This document shows positions 17,651 to 26,307 of a stretch of DNA of 46,453 bases, in pieces (positions within the stretch are counted from its first letter, which is position 1; the number at the start of each line of letters is the position of its first letter). Source of the DNA: Cellvibrionales bacterium UBA1969 (GTDB lineage: Bacteria; Pseudomonadota; Gammaproteobacteria; Pseudomonadales; UBA7434). A program made the position numbers and the translations under genes. The stretch lies in contig DDDX01000073.1 of the NCBI GenBank assembly GCA_002339085.1, positions 1-46,453 on the forward strand, in the 5' to 3' direction. Under the pieces are notes generated by a model, which did no database searches, was not told the DNA's origin, and was given only the letters and a program-made list of their open reading frames with translations.

Positions 17651-17681
17651 TGCTTAACCTAAAGAGGTTATTAAATAAGCA
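17651..17681. repeat. Stem-loop sequence between trpB and trpA
   Basis: TAACCT (17655-17660) and AGGTTA (17665-17670) pair perfectly around an AAAG tetraloop. Outer bases TGCTT and AAGCA (17677-17681) can extend the stem with an AT bulge. No U-tract follows, so it is not a clear terminator. It may be a processing or stability structure separating the two cistrons. Confidence 0.35.
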
Positions 17682-17714
17682 CAATAGCATATTGATAATT
17701 TACTGGAGAGGGCA

Positions 17715-18590
17715 TTGAGTCGAATTGCCGCTAGAATGAAAGCTTGTCAGGATCGCGGCCGAAAGGCGGTTATTCCCTACATTGTGGCAGGCGATCCTTG
17801 GTTAGAGATAACGGTTTCAGCAATGCACACATTGGTTGACGCCGGCGCCGATATTATCGAATTAGGCGTGCCTTTTTCAGACCCAATGGCAGAGGGGCCA
17901 GTGATTCAATTAGGCCACGAGCGTGCCCTAGCTAACCATATCGGTTTGTCAGATGTACTGGCAATGGTGGCCGAGTTCCGTAATAAAGATCGTGAAACAC
18001 CTGTCGTATTAATGGGCTACGCTAATCCGATTGAAGTGATGGGTTATACAGTTTTTGCAGAAGCTGCCCAGCGAGCAGGTGTCGACGGGGTATTAACTGT
18101 CGATATGCCTCCCGAAGAGGCGTCAGAAAGCAACACTATTTTTCGTCAGCATGGTATAGACGCGATTTTTTTAATTGCGCCAACTACCTCTAATCAGCGC
18201 ACCAAACAAATATGCGCAATGGCGACCGGTTATATTTATTACGTTTCTCTGAAAGGGGTTACCGGAGCTGGGCATCTTGATACGGCTGAAGTCGAGAGTA
18301 AGGTTCGTTTTATAAAGCAAACTACCGATTTGCCCGTCTGCGTGGGTTTTGGTATCAAGGATGCCGATTCTGCGCGAGCAATTGCTAAGTACGCAGATGG
18401 TGTAGTGGTTGGTAGTGTGCTAGTTGACGGCATGGGAGAATGTGTTGGTATGAATGTTCGCGATAATGAGGCTGATTTGAATACTGAGTCAAAGTCATTC
18501 AATGCCAATGAAAAAAACCTTTTTACGAAAAAAATTACCGATAAGATTATGTCGATTGTAAGTGTTATTGCCCTTGGTGCTAATCCCTAG
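17715..18590 (+). CDS. trpA: Tryptophan synthase alpha chain
   Basis: Cleaves indole-3-glycerol phosphate to indole, passed to TrpB. It starts at TTG with GGAGAGG close upstream, giving MSRIAARMKAC, so the start is well supported. The catalytic Glu49 is present (IIELGVPFSDP), but the position of the conserved catalytic Asp60 is Glu (PMAEGPVIQ). Phosphate-binding VSLKGVTGAG and VGFGIKDADSA are intact. It has 291 residues, about 20 more than E. coli TrpA; the excess is a charged C-terminal tail. Whether the D60E change lowers activity or is normal in its close relatives cannot be told from one sequence. Confidence 0.95.
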   Translation: MSRIAARMKACQDRGRKAVIPYIVAGDPWLEITVSAMHTLVDAGADIIELGVPFSDPMAEGPVIQLGHERALANHIGLSDVLAMVAEFRNKDRETPVVLMGYANPIEVMGYTVFAEAAQRAGVDGVLTVDMPPEEASESNTIFRQHGIDAIFLIAPTTSNQRTKQICAMATGYIYYVSLKGVTGAGHLDTAEVESKVRFIKQTTDLPVCVGFGIKDADSARAIAKYADGVVVGSVLVDGMGECVGMNVRDNEADLNTESKSFNANEKNLFTKKITDKIMSIVSVIALGANP

Positions 18591-18700
18591 CCATTGGTTG
18601 TTTTGATGCTTAATACAAGTAGATGGTAATTTTCTACGACAGTTATCCGGTTTCACGCTATGTACTATCTTTATCTGATTGAGTAACGGTTGGTTTAATT

Positions 18701-19660
18701 ATGAGTTGGCTGGATAAAATCAAACCCTCATTTGTTTCTCGTACTGCTGATGATTCAGAGCAGCGCGCTTCTGTCCCCGAAGGCTTATGGCGCAAATGTG
18801 TTCGCTGTGATGCTGTGCTTTACCGTCCTGAATTGGAGCGAAATTTAGATGTGTGCCCAAAATGCAATCATCATATGCGAATTGATGCGCGCCGCCGGCT
18901 TGATATTTTTCTTGATGAATCGCCCAGAATTGAGCTCGCTTCAGAAGTAGAACCCATCGATAGGCTTAAGTTTAAAGACACAAAAAAATACAAGGATCGT
19001 CTTAGTCAGGCACAAAAAGCAACGGGTGAAAAGGATGCCTTAGTGGCGTTTCAAGGAGAGTTAGGTGGTCGAGCGATTATAGCCGTTGCATTCGCCTTTA
19101 GTTTTCATGGTGGCTCTATGGGCTATGCTGTGGGCGAGAAATTCACCCGCGCCGCCAATAAGGCGCTTGAGCTTGGTTGCCCGATGGTGTGCTTTTCGGC
19201 AACGGGCGGTGCTCGTATGCAAGAGGCGCTGATATCGTTGATGCAAATGGCAAAAACCAGTGCGGTTTTGGAGCGGCTAAAGCAAGCCGGCTTGCCTTAC
19301 GTTTCGGTGATGACCGATCCAGTTTACGGAGGGGTATCGGCTAGTTTAGCCTTATTAGGCGATATTAATATTGCTGAGCCAAATGCACGAGCCGGTTTTG
19401 CAGGTCCTAACATTATTGAGCAAACCATAAGGCAAAAGTTACCTAAAGGTTTTCAGCGAAGTGAGTTTCTGCTTGAGCGTGGCGCGATTGATATGATTGT
19501 TTCGCGACAAGATATGCGCTCGACCATAAATCGTCTACTGGGCAAACTTTGTCATGCGCCTGCCGAGCAAAGCACTCTAGACGAGCCTGTTCACATCAAA
19601 AGTAATATTGATCTTGATGCCTCTCAATCGGGTGAATATATTCCTGCAGAGTCAGATTAA
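18701..19660 (+). CDS. accD: Acetyl-CoA carboxylase carboxyltransferase beta subunit
   Basis: With AccA it transfers the carboxyl group from biotin to acetyl-CoA, making malonyl-CoA for fatty acids. The N-terminal four-cysteine zinc ribbon is complete: Cys33, Cys36, Cys52 and Cys55. The carboxyltransferase crotonase fold follows, with ATGGARMQEALISLMQM and VMTDPVYGGVSASLA. It has 319 residues, a usual length. It precedes folC, the classic accD-folC pairing. A 110-nt spacer from trpA leaves room for its own promoter, though none was recognised. Confidence 0.98.
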   Translation: MSWLDKIKPSFVSRTADDSEQRASVPEGLWRKCVRCDAVLYRPELERNLDVCPKCNHHMRIDARRRLDIFLDESPRIELASEVEPIDRLKFKDTKKYKDRLSQAQKATGEKDALVAFQGELGGRAIIAVAFAFSFHGGSMGYAVGEKFTRAANKALELGCPMVCFSATGGARMQEALISLMQMAKTSAVLERLKQAGLPYVSVMTDPVYGGVSASLALLGDINIAEPNARAGFAGPNIIEQTIRQKLPKGFQRSEFLLERGAIDMIVSRQDMRSTINRLLGKLCHAPAEQSTLDEPVHIKSNIDLDASQSGEYIPAESD

Positions 19661-19713
19661 CGTCATTCGTAAGGCGTACCGCTATATCACCATGTTAGAA
19701 AAAACATTTATTC

Positions 19714-21051
19714 ATGATGCGATTTAAACGACTTGATGAATGGTTGCTTTGGTTAGAGCAACTGCATCCTGTAGCGGTTGATTTAGGACTTGAGCGCGTT
19801 GTTCAAGTAGCAGCGCAGCTGCCGATCAATACTGCCTCAAGTGAGGTGATTACTGTGGCCGGCACTAATGGTAAGGGATCAACGTTGGCGGCTTTGCAGG
19901 CATTGTTATCTTGTCCGCATAAAACTCTCACTCGGCCGAGCATCGGTGTCTACAGTTCACCCCATCTCAAGCATTTTACTGAACGAGTGCAGGTAAATGG
20001 TCAACCTGTGACAGAGATTATTCTTTGTCAGGCTTTAGATCATGTTGATAAAGCCCGGCTACATTGCGACCTATCATTAAGCTATTTCGAGTTTACCACT
20101 CTTGCCGCGCTGTTGATTTTTTCAGAGCAGGACTTGGATTATATGCTGCTTGAAGTCGGCTTGGGTGGCCGTTTAGATGCGGTTAATATCATCGATGCAG
20201 ACATCAGCGTGATCACTCCGATAGATTTAGATCATCAGGCTTGGCTGGGTAATACGCGCGATGCCATCGCGATTGAAAAAGCCGGTATTCTTCGATTTGG
20301 GCAAAGCAGTGTTATTGCAGATTTGGATCCGCCTGATAGTTTGATTCAGCAAATAAAAGCACTAGAGGTCAGAGCCGTATGGCCCGTCGAATATAGTGAC
20401 GATGGCCATGGCTTTGTCAGCGCTGACGATGGCTCTTTGTCATGGCAGGGTAAAGGTGACGGCGGTCCCAATGTGTTGGGACGCTTACCTATTCCGCAAC
20501 TTGCTCAGCCAAGTTGGAGTGCCGCTTTGCAGGTGGCATCACTGCTTAAAGCGCTACCCAGCGAAAACATTTGCCGTCAACTGCTAGCGTCGGTGAGTTT
20601 AGCCGGCAGACTTCAGCGTTTTTCATGGGCTAATCGTGTTATCCTGTTAGATGTTGCCCACAATCCTCAATCGGTTCAGCGTTTGGCTGATTATTTGAAA
20701 AATGAATCTTCTTTAGAGAAGAAAAATTCAAAAGGCTGGACTGCAATTTTTGCTGCCCTAGAGGATAAAAATATCCCGTTGATGCTTGAAGCAACTGCCT
20801 CTCAGATAAAAAAGTGGTATCTCCCGGTGCTTGATAATTGTTCTCGTTCATTGCCGCCGAATCAAATAGCCGATTATTTGACTCAGTTAAGCGCTAATTC
20901 GCCAATAAAATCCAATATCGATACAGAAATTGGCCTTAGTGTTAAAGAAAGTTTGATAAATGCTATCCATGAGGGGGGTGAGGGCGATAAAATAGTAGTG
21001 TTCGGTTCTTTTTATACCGTGGGCGAAGCTTTAGTCGTAATAGAGTCGTAG
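19714..21051 (+). CDS. folC: Folylpolyglutamate synthase / dihydrofolate synthase
   Basis: Adds glutamate to dihydropteroate and extends polyglutamate tails on folates. The P-loop VAGTNGKGST, the SPHLKHFTERV motif, the EVGLGGRLDAVN stretch and the C-terminal-domain LDVAHNPQSVQ are all present. It has 445 residues, near the usual 420-440. Two adjacent ATG codons occur at the start (19714 and 19717). The C-terminal third is more divergent, with a Lys/Ser-rich insert (ESSLEKKNSKG). It lies between accD and the SPOR-domain gene. Confidence 0.96.
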   Translation: MMRFKRLDEWLLWLEQLHPVAVDLGLERVVQVAAQLPINTASSEVITVAGTNGKGSTLAALQALLSCPHKTLTRPSIGVYSSPHLKHFTERVQVNGQPVTEIILCQALDHVDKARLHCDLSLSYFEFTTLAALLIFSEQDLDYMLLEVGLGGRLDAVNIIDADISVITPIDLDHQAWLGNTRDAIAIEKAGILRFGQSSVIADLDPPDSLIQQIKALEVRAVWPVEYSDDGHGFVSADDGSLSWQGKGDGGPNVLGRLPIPQLAQPSWSAALQVASLLKALPSENICRQLLASVSLAGRLQRFSWANRVILLDVAHNPQSVQRLADYLKNESSLEKKNSKGWTAIFAALEDKNIPLMLEATASQIKKWYLPVLDNCSRSLPPNQIADYLTQLSANSPIKSNIDTEIGLSVKESLINAIHEGGEGDKIVVFGSFYTVGEALVVIES

Positions 21052-21101
21052 ACAAATATTATAGGCGTTCAATGTCTAACTTTTGCTCGAAGGATGAAAT
21101 A

Positions 21102-21119
21102 ATGGTGAAACAACAGTGA
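21102..21119 (+). other. Five-codon mini-ORF overlapping the dedD-like start
   Basis: ATG at 21102 opens MVKQQ and ends at a TGA (21117-21119) overlapping the GTG start of the SPOR-domain gene. AAGGA lies seven bases upstream of the ATG, a good ribosome binding site. The GGTGA inside the mini-ORF could also serve the GTG directly. The geometry is identical to that before truA and before the second moxR. Confidence 0.35.
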
Positions 21120-21724
21120 CCCCTGAATTAAAGCAACGTTTAGTGGGAGCCGCCGTGCTGTTATTTTTAGCCGGACTACTTTGGATGCTATTATTTGACT
21201 TTGAGGCTTCTGAGCGTGAAGTTAGCCCGTTTGTCGCAATACCTCCGATGCCTACTATTGAGTCACTGGTCATTGAGCCAGCAACTCCTTTTTATAATGA
21301 CAAGGCCATTAATTCTGCAAGTAATTCATCAGTTGAGGCAGATGGAGTAAGCGAGCAGGCCTCATCCTCTGAATTGAACAAATTACTTGGCGATTCACCT
21401 GACCCTAAACCGATCGCCAATAAGACGCATTATGTTGATCCGGCAAGCCGACCGAGGCTCGATAAGCAGGGTGTGCCGGTCGCATATGTTATACAATTAG
21501 GCAGTTTTAAGCAGTTTGATAATGCCAATAAACTGAGAGATAAGCTCGTCAACGACTACCAGTTTAAGGCGTTTGTAGAGCCTAGGGTTGAAATGGGTGA
21601 GGGTCCTTATAAAGTTTTAGTAGGCCCTGTTTTAACCTATGCTGATGCTAAAAGCTTGGCGGTCGAACTTAAAAATAACGCTGAAATCACATCGACCATG
21701 ATTAAGCGCTTTGGTGATACATAA
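21116..21724 (+). CDS. DedD-like SPOR-domain cell-envelope protein
   Basis: Predicted inner-membrane protein with a periplasmic peptidoglycan-binding domain. A short cytoplasmic N-terminus (TPELKQRLVGAAVL) leads into one membrane segment, then a low-complexity Ser/Pro/Glu linker (about residues 40-110), and a C-terminal SPOR domain (AYVIQLGSFKQFDNANKLRDKL to the end) of the kind that binds denuded glycan at the septum. It has 202 residues. The folC-dedD-cvpA-purF order matches DedD. The GTG start places LKQRLVGA at the same depth as family members, supporting it over upstream codons. The stop overlaps cvpA by one base. Confidence 0.9.
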   Translation: MTPELKQRLVGAAVLLFLAGLLWMLLFDFEASEREVSPFVAIPPMPTIESLVIEPATPFYNDKAINSASNSSVEADGVSEQASSSELNKLLGDSPDPKPIANKTHYVDPASRPRLDKQGVPVAYVIQLGSFKQFDNANKLRDKLVNDYQFKAFVEPRVEMGEGPYKVLVGPVLTYADAKSLAVELKNNAEITSTMIKRFGDT

Positions 21725-22206
21725 TGAGCGAGGCTGATTGGGTTATTTTAGCTGTATTAGGTATCTCGGGCTTGCTAAGCTTATGGCGCGGCTTTGTTAA
21801 AGAAGCTATCTCACTGATTTTTTGGGTGACGGCATTTATTTTAAGTCTTCGGTTTAGCGTCCAGTTTTCAACTTTGATGCCCGTCGCGATCGAATCTGAG
21901 TCTGTCAGAGTGATGCTGTCATTCATAGTTATATTTTTTGGCACCCTAATTGTTGGTGGTTTGATAAATCGCATTATTTCTTCGCTGTTAAAATTCTCGG
22001 GAATGGGCGGCACTGACAGATTCTTAGGGATGGTGTTTGGTATTTTTAGGGGCGGTGTTTTGGTGATGGCGGCGCTAATTGTATTACCACCGTTTTTTGA
22101 ACTTGAACAACAAGCGTGGTGGCGTAGCTCAATTTTAATCCCTAAGTTTTTACTATTGGAAGAGTGGACTTTAGATGCATTAGGTTCAGTATCTGATTGG
22201 AAGTAA
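21724..22206 (+). CDS. cvpA: CvpA family inner-membrane protein
   Basis: Membrane protein of the colicin V production family, with four predicted membrane segments in 160 residues. The N-terminal ADWVILAVLGISGLLSLWRGFVKE and the GMGGTDRFLGMVFGIFRGG motif between segments three and four are characteristic. Its biochemical role is not settled; the family is linked to envelope and stress phenotypes and is nearly always next to purF. It starts within the dedD-like stop (TAATG) and precedes purF by 60 nt, so it is probably part of the same transcript. Confidence 0.93.
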   Translation: MSEADWVILAVLGISGLLSLWRGFVKEAISLIFWVTAFILSLRFSVQFSTLMPVAIESESVRVMLSFIVIFFGTLIVGGLINRIISSLLKFSGMGGTDRFLGMVFGIFRGGVLVMAALIVLPPFFELEQQAWWRSSILIPKFLLLEEWTLDALGSVSDWK

Positions 22207-22266
22207 GAAAACATCAGCTGATAAGTTCTTAAATTAACATAGTCGTTTTTAAGAGAGGGTATGTCC

Positions 22267-23799
22267 GTGTGCGGAGTGGTTGGTATAGTGGCTAAGTCAG
22301 GCGTAAATCAATCGATTTACGACGCGCTTACCGTATTGCAACATCGAGGCCAAGATGCTGCTGGCATGATGACCTTTGGTAATGGACGCTTTAATCAACG
22401 AAAAGGCAATGGCTTGGTTCGCGATGTTTTTCGTCAGCATCATATGGATCGGCTAGTGGGTAATATTGGTATCGGCCACTGTCGTTATCCTACTGCAGGT
22501 GGGTCAAGTCCTGCTTTGGCACAGCCATTTTATGTTAATACGCCTTACGGTATCGCGCTCGCGCATAACGGCAATCTAACCAATGCTACAGATTTGATGC
22601 GAGAGGTTTTTCAATCCGACCTTCGTCATATAAATACTGATTCTGATTCTGAAGTTATTCTTAATGTATTCGCCCATGAATTACAAAAAATTGGTAAATT
22701 AAGACCGAATCATGATGATATTTTTGCTGCTGTCGAAGCAGTTCATCGTCGATGCTCTGGTGGTTATGCAGTAGTTGCATTGATTGCTAATTATGGAGTG
22801 GTGGGTTTTCGGGACCCTCATGGTATCCGGCCTTTGGTTTACGGTAAAAGACAAACTGAGCGAGGCGATGAATATATGATTGCCTCTGAGAGTGTGGCAC
22901 TTGATGTGCTTGGCTTCCAAAGAATAGATGATGTTCAGCCCGGTCAGTCAGTTTTTATTAGCGCTTCAGGAAGTTTGCATTTGCATCAAAGTTCTGGCCA
23001 AGTGGATATTGCTCCCTGCATATTTGAACACGTTTACTTTGCAAGGCCCGATTCTATTCTGGATGATATATCAGTTTATAAGTGTCGACTGAGAATGGGT
23101 GAAGCGCTGGCGAAGAAGATTATTAAAACGAGACCTGACCATGATATAGATGTTGTGGTTCCGATTCCTGATACCAGTCGCGTGTCAGCACAAATCATAG
23201 CCCACCAATTGGATATAAAGTTTCGTGAGGGTTTAATAAAGAATCGCTATATTGGTAGAACGTTTATTATGCCAGGGCAAAGTATTCGGCAGAAATCCGT
23301 ACGCCAAAAATTAAATGCGATATCTTTGGAGTTCAAAGATAAAAATGTATTGTTGGTTGATGATTCTATTGTTAGGGGTACGACCAGTTGCGAGATCATT
23401 CAGATGGCCAGAGAAGCGGGCGCGAAGAATGTTTATATTGCCTCTGCTGCACCACCGGTTCGCTATCCTAACGTCTATGGTATTGATATGCCCTCAGCTA
23501 ATGAGTTGATAGCTCACAATCGAAGTGTTGAAGAGGTGCAAGAATTAATTGGTGCAGATTGGTTAATTTATCAAGATTTAGACGATCTTGTTGCCTCGGC
23601 TCAGGAAGGTAACCCTGCCATTAAGCGCTTTGATTGTTCAGTGTTTAATGGTCAATATGTAACAGGTGATATCGACAATCTTTATTTGGATGAACTTCAT
23701 GAGCGACGAAAGGACACCTCTAAAACGGCAGAGCTAGGAAATTCACATTCAGTCAAGCATGAGTCTGCCGTGGTTGATTTATACAATGACGCAACTTAG
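22267..23799 (+). CDS. purF: Amidophosphoribosyltransferase
   Basis: Commits PRPP to purine synthesis by replacing pyrophosphate with ammonia from glutamine. The enzyme needs a free N-terminal cysteine after Met removal. Starting at GTG 22267 gives M-C-G-V-V-G, whereas the upstream ATG at 22261 would bury Cys at position 4. GAGAGGG (22253-22259) sits seven bases before the GTG but one base before the ATG, so GTG is strongly favoured (510 residues). HRGQDAAG and HNGNL belong to the Ntn glutaminase; LVDDSIVRGTTS is the PRPP loop. metZ follows, as in Pseudomonas-type genomes. Confidence 0.97.
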   Translation: MCGVVGIVAKSGVNQSIYDALTVLQHRGQDAAGMMTFGNGRFNQRKGNGLVRDVFRQHHMDRLVGNIGIGHCRYPTAGGSSPALAQPFYVNTPYGIALAHNGNLTNATDLMREVFQSDLRHINTDSDSEVILNVFAHELQKIGKLRPNHDDIFAAVEAVHRRCSGGYAVVALIANYGVVGFRDPHGIRPLVYGKRQTERGDEYMIASESVALDVLGFQRIDDVQPGQSVFISASGSLHLHQSSGQVDIAPCIFEHVYFARPDSILDDISVYKCRLRMGEALAKKIIKTRPDHDIDVVVPIPDTSRVSAQIIAHQLDIKFREGLIKNRYIGRTFIMPGQSIRQKSVRQKLNAISLEFKDKNVLLVDDSIVRGTTSCEIIQMAREAGAKNVYIASAAPPVRYPNVYGIDMPSANELIAHNRSVEEVQELIGADWLIYQDLDDLVASAQEGNPAIKRFDCSVFNGQYVTGDIDNLYLDELHERRKDTSKTAELGNSHSVKHESAVVDLYNDAT

Positions 23800-23813
23800 C
23801 AAGCAGAGTGGCT

Positions 23814-25019
23814 ATGACTAAATCAAAAGACCCCATCGCTGAAGCTTTAAAAAGCGCTAAAAGTGAAACGCTGGGGGTTCGAGCTGGGCAAGTAAGAACT
23901 CACGCCGACGAGCACTCTGAAGCTTTATTTCTAACCTCGAGCTATGTTTTTGATAGCTGCGAAGATGCAGCTACTCGTTTTGCTGGTGAAAATGATTGCA
24001 GCGTATATACCCGTTACACGAATCCAACCGTTAGAAACTTTGAGCAACGTCTCGCAGCTTTAGAGAGCGCTGAAGACTGCGTTGCTACGTCATCAGGTAT
24101 GGGTGCCATTATGAGCCTGTGTTTAGCACAGCTTCGCTCAGGCGATCATATTATTTGCTCTAGCGACGTGTTTGGCTCAACAGTGGTACTGCTAAATAAT
24201 TTTTTTGCTAAGTTTGGAGTTGAAATTAGCTACGTTAAATTAACTGATATGGCAGCCTGGCGTGCAGCGATTAAAGACAATACACGATTTTTATTTATTG
24301 AGACGCCTTCAAACCCACTGAGTCAGGTGGGCGATATAGCCGCTTTTGCTGATCTTGCCCACCAACATGACCTATTACTGGTGGTTGATAATTGTTTTTG
24401 CTCGCCAGCGTTACAAAAGCCTCTGGCACTGGGAGCAGATATTATTATTCATTCGGCAACTAAATACATCGATGGTCAGGGCCGCTGTTTGGGTGGTGCT
24501 GTATTAGGTGCTGAACAGCACATAGAATCAGTGCGCAGTTTAGTGCGTGCCGGTGGGCCGAGTTTAAGTCCCTTTAATGCTTGGGTATTTTTGAAAGGCT
24601 TAGAAACCTTGCATTTACGCATGCGCGCTCACTCTGATAATGCTTTAGCCATTGCCCAATGGTTAGAACAGCAGCCAAGTATAGAGCAGGTATTTTATAC
24701 AGGTTTAACTAGTCACCCTCAGCACCAATTAGCCGCCTCTCAGCAAAGCCAGTTTGGTGGCGTGCTATCGTTTCGTATTCGTGGTGATAAATCAGCAGCT
24801 TGGCGGTTTATTGATGCCACTCAGATGATCTCATTAACTGCCAACCTCGGGGATGCAAAAACGACAATCGTTCATCCTGCTAGTACCACGCATAGCCGAC
24901 TCAGTGATCTGGAACGAGCTGAGGCAGGCATTACTGATAACCTTGTCCGGGTTGCGGTTGGGTTAGAGGCGGTTGAAGATATCATGGCAGATTTTAATTT
25001 AGGCTTAGCGGCTCTTTAA
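23814..25019 (+). CDS. metZ: O-succinylhomoserine sulfhydrylase
   Basis: PLP enzyme of the Cys/Met metabolism family that makes homocysteine from O-succinylhomoserine and sulfide. The PLP lysine is Lys217 in HSATKYIDGQGR. ATSSGMGAIMS, ETPSNPLSQVGDI, VVDNCFCSPALQ and TTHSRLSD are family motifs, and the position behind purF matches metZ rather than metB or metC. It has 401 residues from ATG 23814; GTG 23808 two codons earlier is possible. I cannot exclude a related cystathionine gamma-synthase activity by motifs alone. Confidence 0.92.
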   Translation: MTKSKDPIAEALKSAKSETLGVRAGQVRTHADEHSEALFLTSSYVFDSCEDAATRFAGENDCSVYTRYTNPTVRNFEQRLAALESAEDCVATSSGMGAIMSLCLAQLRSGDHIICSSDVFGSTVVLLNNFFAKFGVEISYVKLTDMAAWRAAIKDNTRFLFIETPSNPLSQVGDIAAFADLAHQHDLLLVVDNCFCSPALQKPLALGADIIIHSATKYIDGQGRCLGGAVLGAEQHIESVRSLVRAGGPSLSPFNAWVFLKGLETLHLRMRAHSDNALAIAQWLEQQPSIEQVFYTGLTSHPQHQLAASQQSQFGGVLSFRIRGDKSAAWRFIDATQMISLTANLGDAKTTIVHPASTTHSRLSDLERAEAGITDNLVRVAVGLEAVEDIMADFNLGLAAL

Positions 25020-25111
25020 ATGATAGTTTTTAATCGATTATTTTGATTTCATAACATGCCAGCTAGGCTAAAGTATCTTGATCCTTACTATGACCAATCG
25101 TACTTCTCAAA

Positions 25112-25606
25112 ATGAAAGCGTTTAGCGGTGTTAGGACTCCGTGTATAGGTGTCTGCTCAACGGGTATCGGTGATTCGGTTTGTCGAGGTTGCAAACGGTT
25201 CGATTATGAAGTTATCCGCTGGAATGGTTTTGATCAGTCTGAAAAAATCGCCATCGATAATCGATTAAGTCAGCTGCTAGCAAAGGTTGTTAGCTGGCGT
25301 TTAGAGATTACCGATCTTGATCTTTTGGTGAGTCAATTAAAAACTCAGCAAATTAAATATCACGAGACCCGTGACCCATACTGTTGGTTATTTGAGTTAT
25401 TACGTGCTGGGGCTACTCAAATTGAAGATCCGAATCAGTTTGGTTTTGCTAAGTTAGCTATGTTTGAGCATAAAACACTGATTGAAATTCGCAGAGATAT
25501 CGATGATGAGTTTTATGCCTTGTCAGTAGCTCATTACGAGCGTTATATGGTCGCTAATCGTCAGCGAGCTAACCGAGTTTCAGCCCAAGAGGTGATCGAT
25601 GAGTAG
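25112..25606 (+). CDS. DUF1289 protein with a C-terminal extension
   Basis: The N-terminal 35 residues form a DUF1289 unit with four cysteines (Cys11, Cys15, Cys24, Cys27 in TPCIGVCSTG and CRGCKRF) followed by the typical WN; this probably binds a metal ion. Most DUF1289 proteins are much shorter. Here about 110 further residues follow, predicted helical, containing YHETRDPYCWLFELLRAG and a conserved-looking tail. Function is unknown. It overlaps miaE by eight bases, which suggests co-translation and perhaps a tRNA-modification link, but that is inference. Confidence 0.85.
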   Translation: MKAFSGVRTPCIGVCSTGIGDSVCRGCKRFDYEVIRWNGFDQSEKIAIDNRLSQLLAKVVSWRLEITDLDLLVSQLKTQQIKYHETRDPYCWLFELLRAGATQIEDPNQFGFAKLAMFEHKTLIEIRRDIDDEFYALSVAHYERYMVANRQRANRVSAQEVIDE

Positions 25607-26243
25607 CACTGCTAAACTCCCGTTGAGTGATGCCAAATCGATTGATATAAGCGCGGTACTCGATTTCTTAGGCTGTCAGACGCCTCATGCCTGGATTCAG
25701 AATGCGCTTAAAAACGAAGCTATCATGTTGGTAGATCATGCAAACTGCGAGAAAAAAGCCGCCTCTACTGCACTCAATTTACTCTATCGCTATACCGATA
25801 GGCCTGAGTTGCTTGATAAATTGTCACGTTTAGCTCGTGAAGAATTGCGCCATTTTGAGCAAGTTTTGGTTATCATGCGTAAACGGAATATTGACTATGC
25901 GCATATTGGTCCCTCGCGTTACGCGGGTGAACTCAGAAAGTTCGTCGCCAGTAATGAGCCAGATAAACTGGTGGATACCTTAATCGTTGGTGCATTTATC
26001 GAAGCACGTTCCTGCGAAAGGTTTGCTATGCTAGTGCCTCGGTTAGATAAGCAGTTGGCGCATTTTTATCAGTCATTGCTGCGCTCTGAGGCGCGACATT
26101 TCGAAGATTATCTCGCCTTAGCTGAGTCATATGCCGAGTCGGATATTTCCTCTAGGATTGATTTTTGGCGCGAAAAAGAGGCCGAGTTAGTATTGCGGGC
26201 TGACAGTGAATTTCGGTTTCACAGTGGCCCGTTAACCGCCTAG
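25599..26243 (+). CDS. miaE: tRNA-(ms2io6A37) hydroxylase MiaE
   Basis: Di-iron monooxygenase that hydroxylates the isopentenyl group of ms2i6A37 in tRNA using O2. The ferritin-like four-helix bundle shows the Glu/His ligand motifs in order: DHANCEKKAA, AREELRHFEQV, GAFIEARSCERF and SEARHFEDYLALAE. It has 214 residues, normal for the family. O2 dependence implies an aerobic or facultative life. It starts inside the DUF1289 gene by eight bases. miaA and miaB, which make its substrate, are not in this window. Confidence 0.95.
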   Translation: MSSTAKLPLSDAKSIDISAVLDFLGCQTPHAWIQNALKNEAIMLVDHANCEKKAASTALNLLYRYTDRPELLDKLSRLAREELRHFEQVLVIMRKRNIDYAHIGPSRYAGELRKFVASNEPDKLVDTLIVGAFIEARSCERFAMLVPRLDKQLAHFYQSLLRSEARHFEDYLALAESYAESDISSRIDFWREKEAELVLRADSEFRFHSGPLTA

Positions 26244-26307
26244 GACTGCCGAAAAAATAAAAATAGTCAATTCGCTCTGCTTTTGCGGTATTGATTTTGT
26301 GATAACT

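Noticed and set aside
21702..22214. Minus-strand open frame of 170 residues opposite cvpA
   Set aside because: It lies fully antisense to cvpA, which has clear family motifs and conserved context. The antisense product is Lys/Ile/Ser-rich with no domain.
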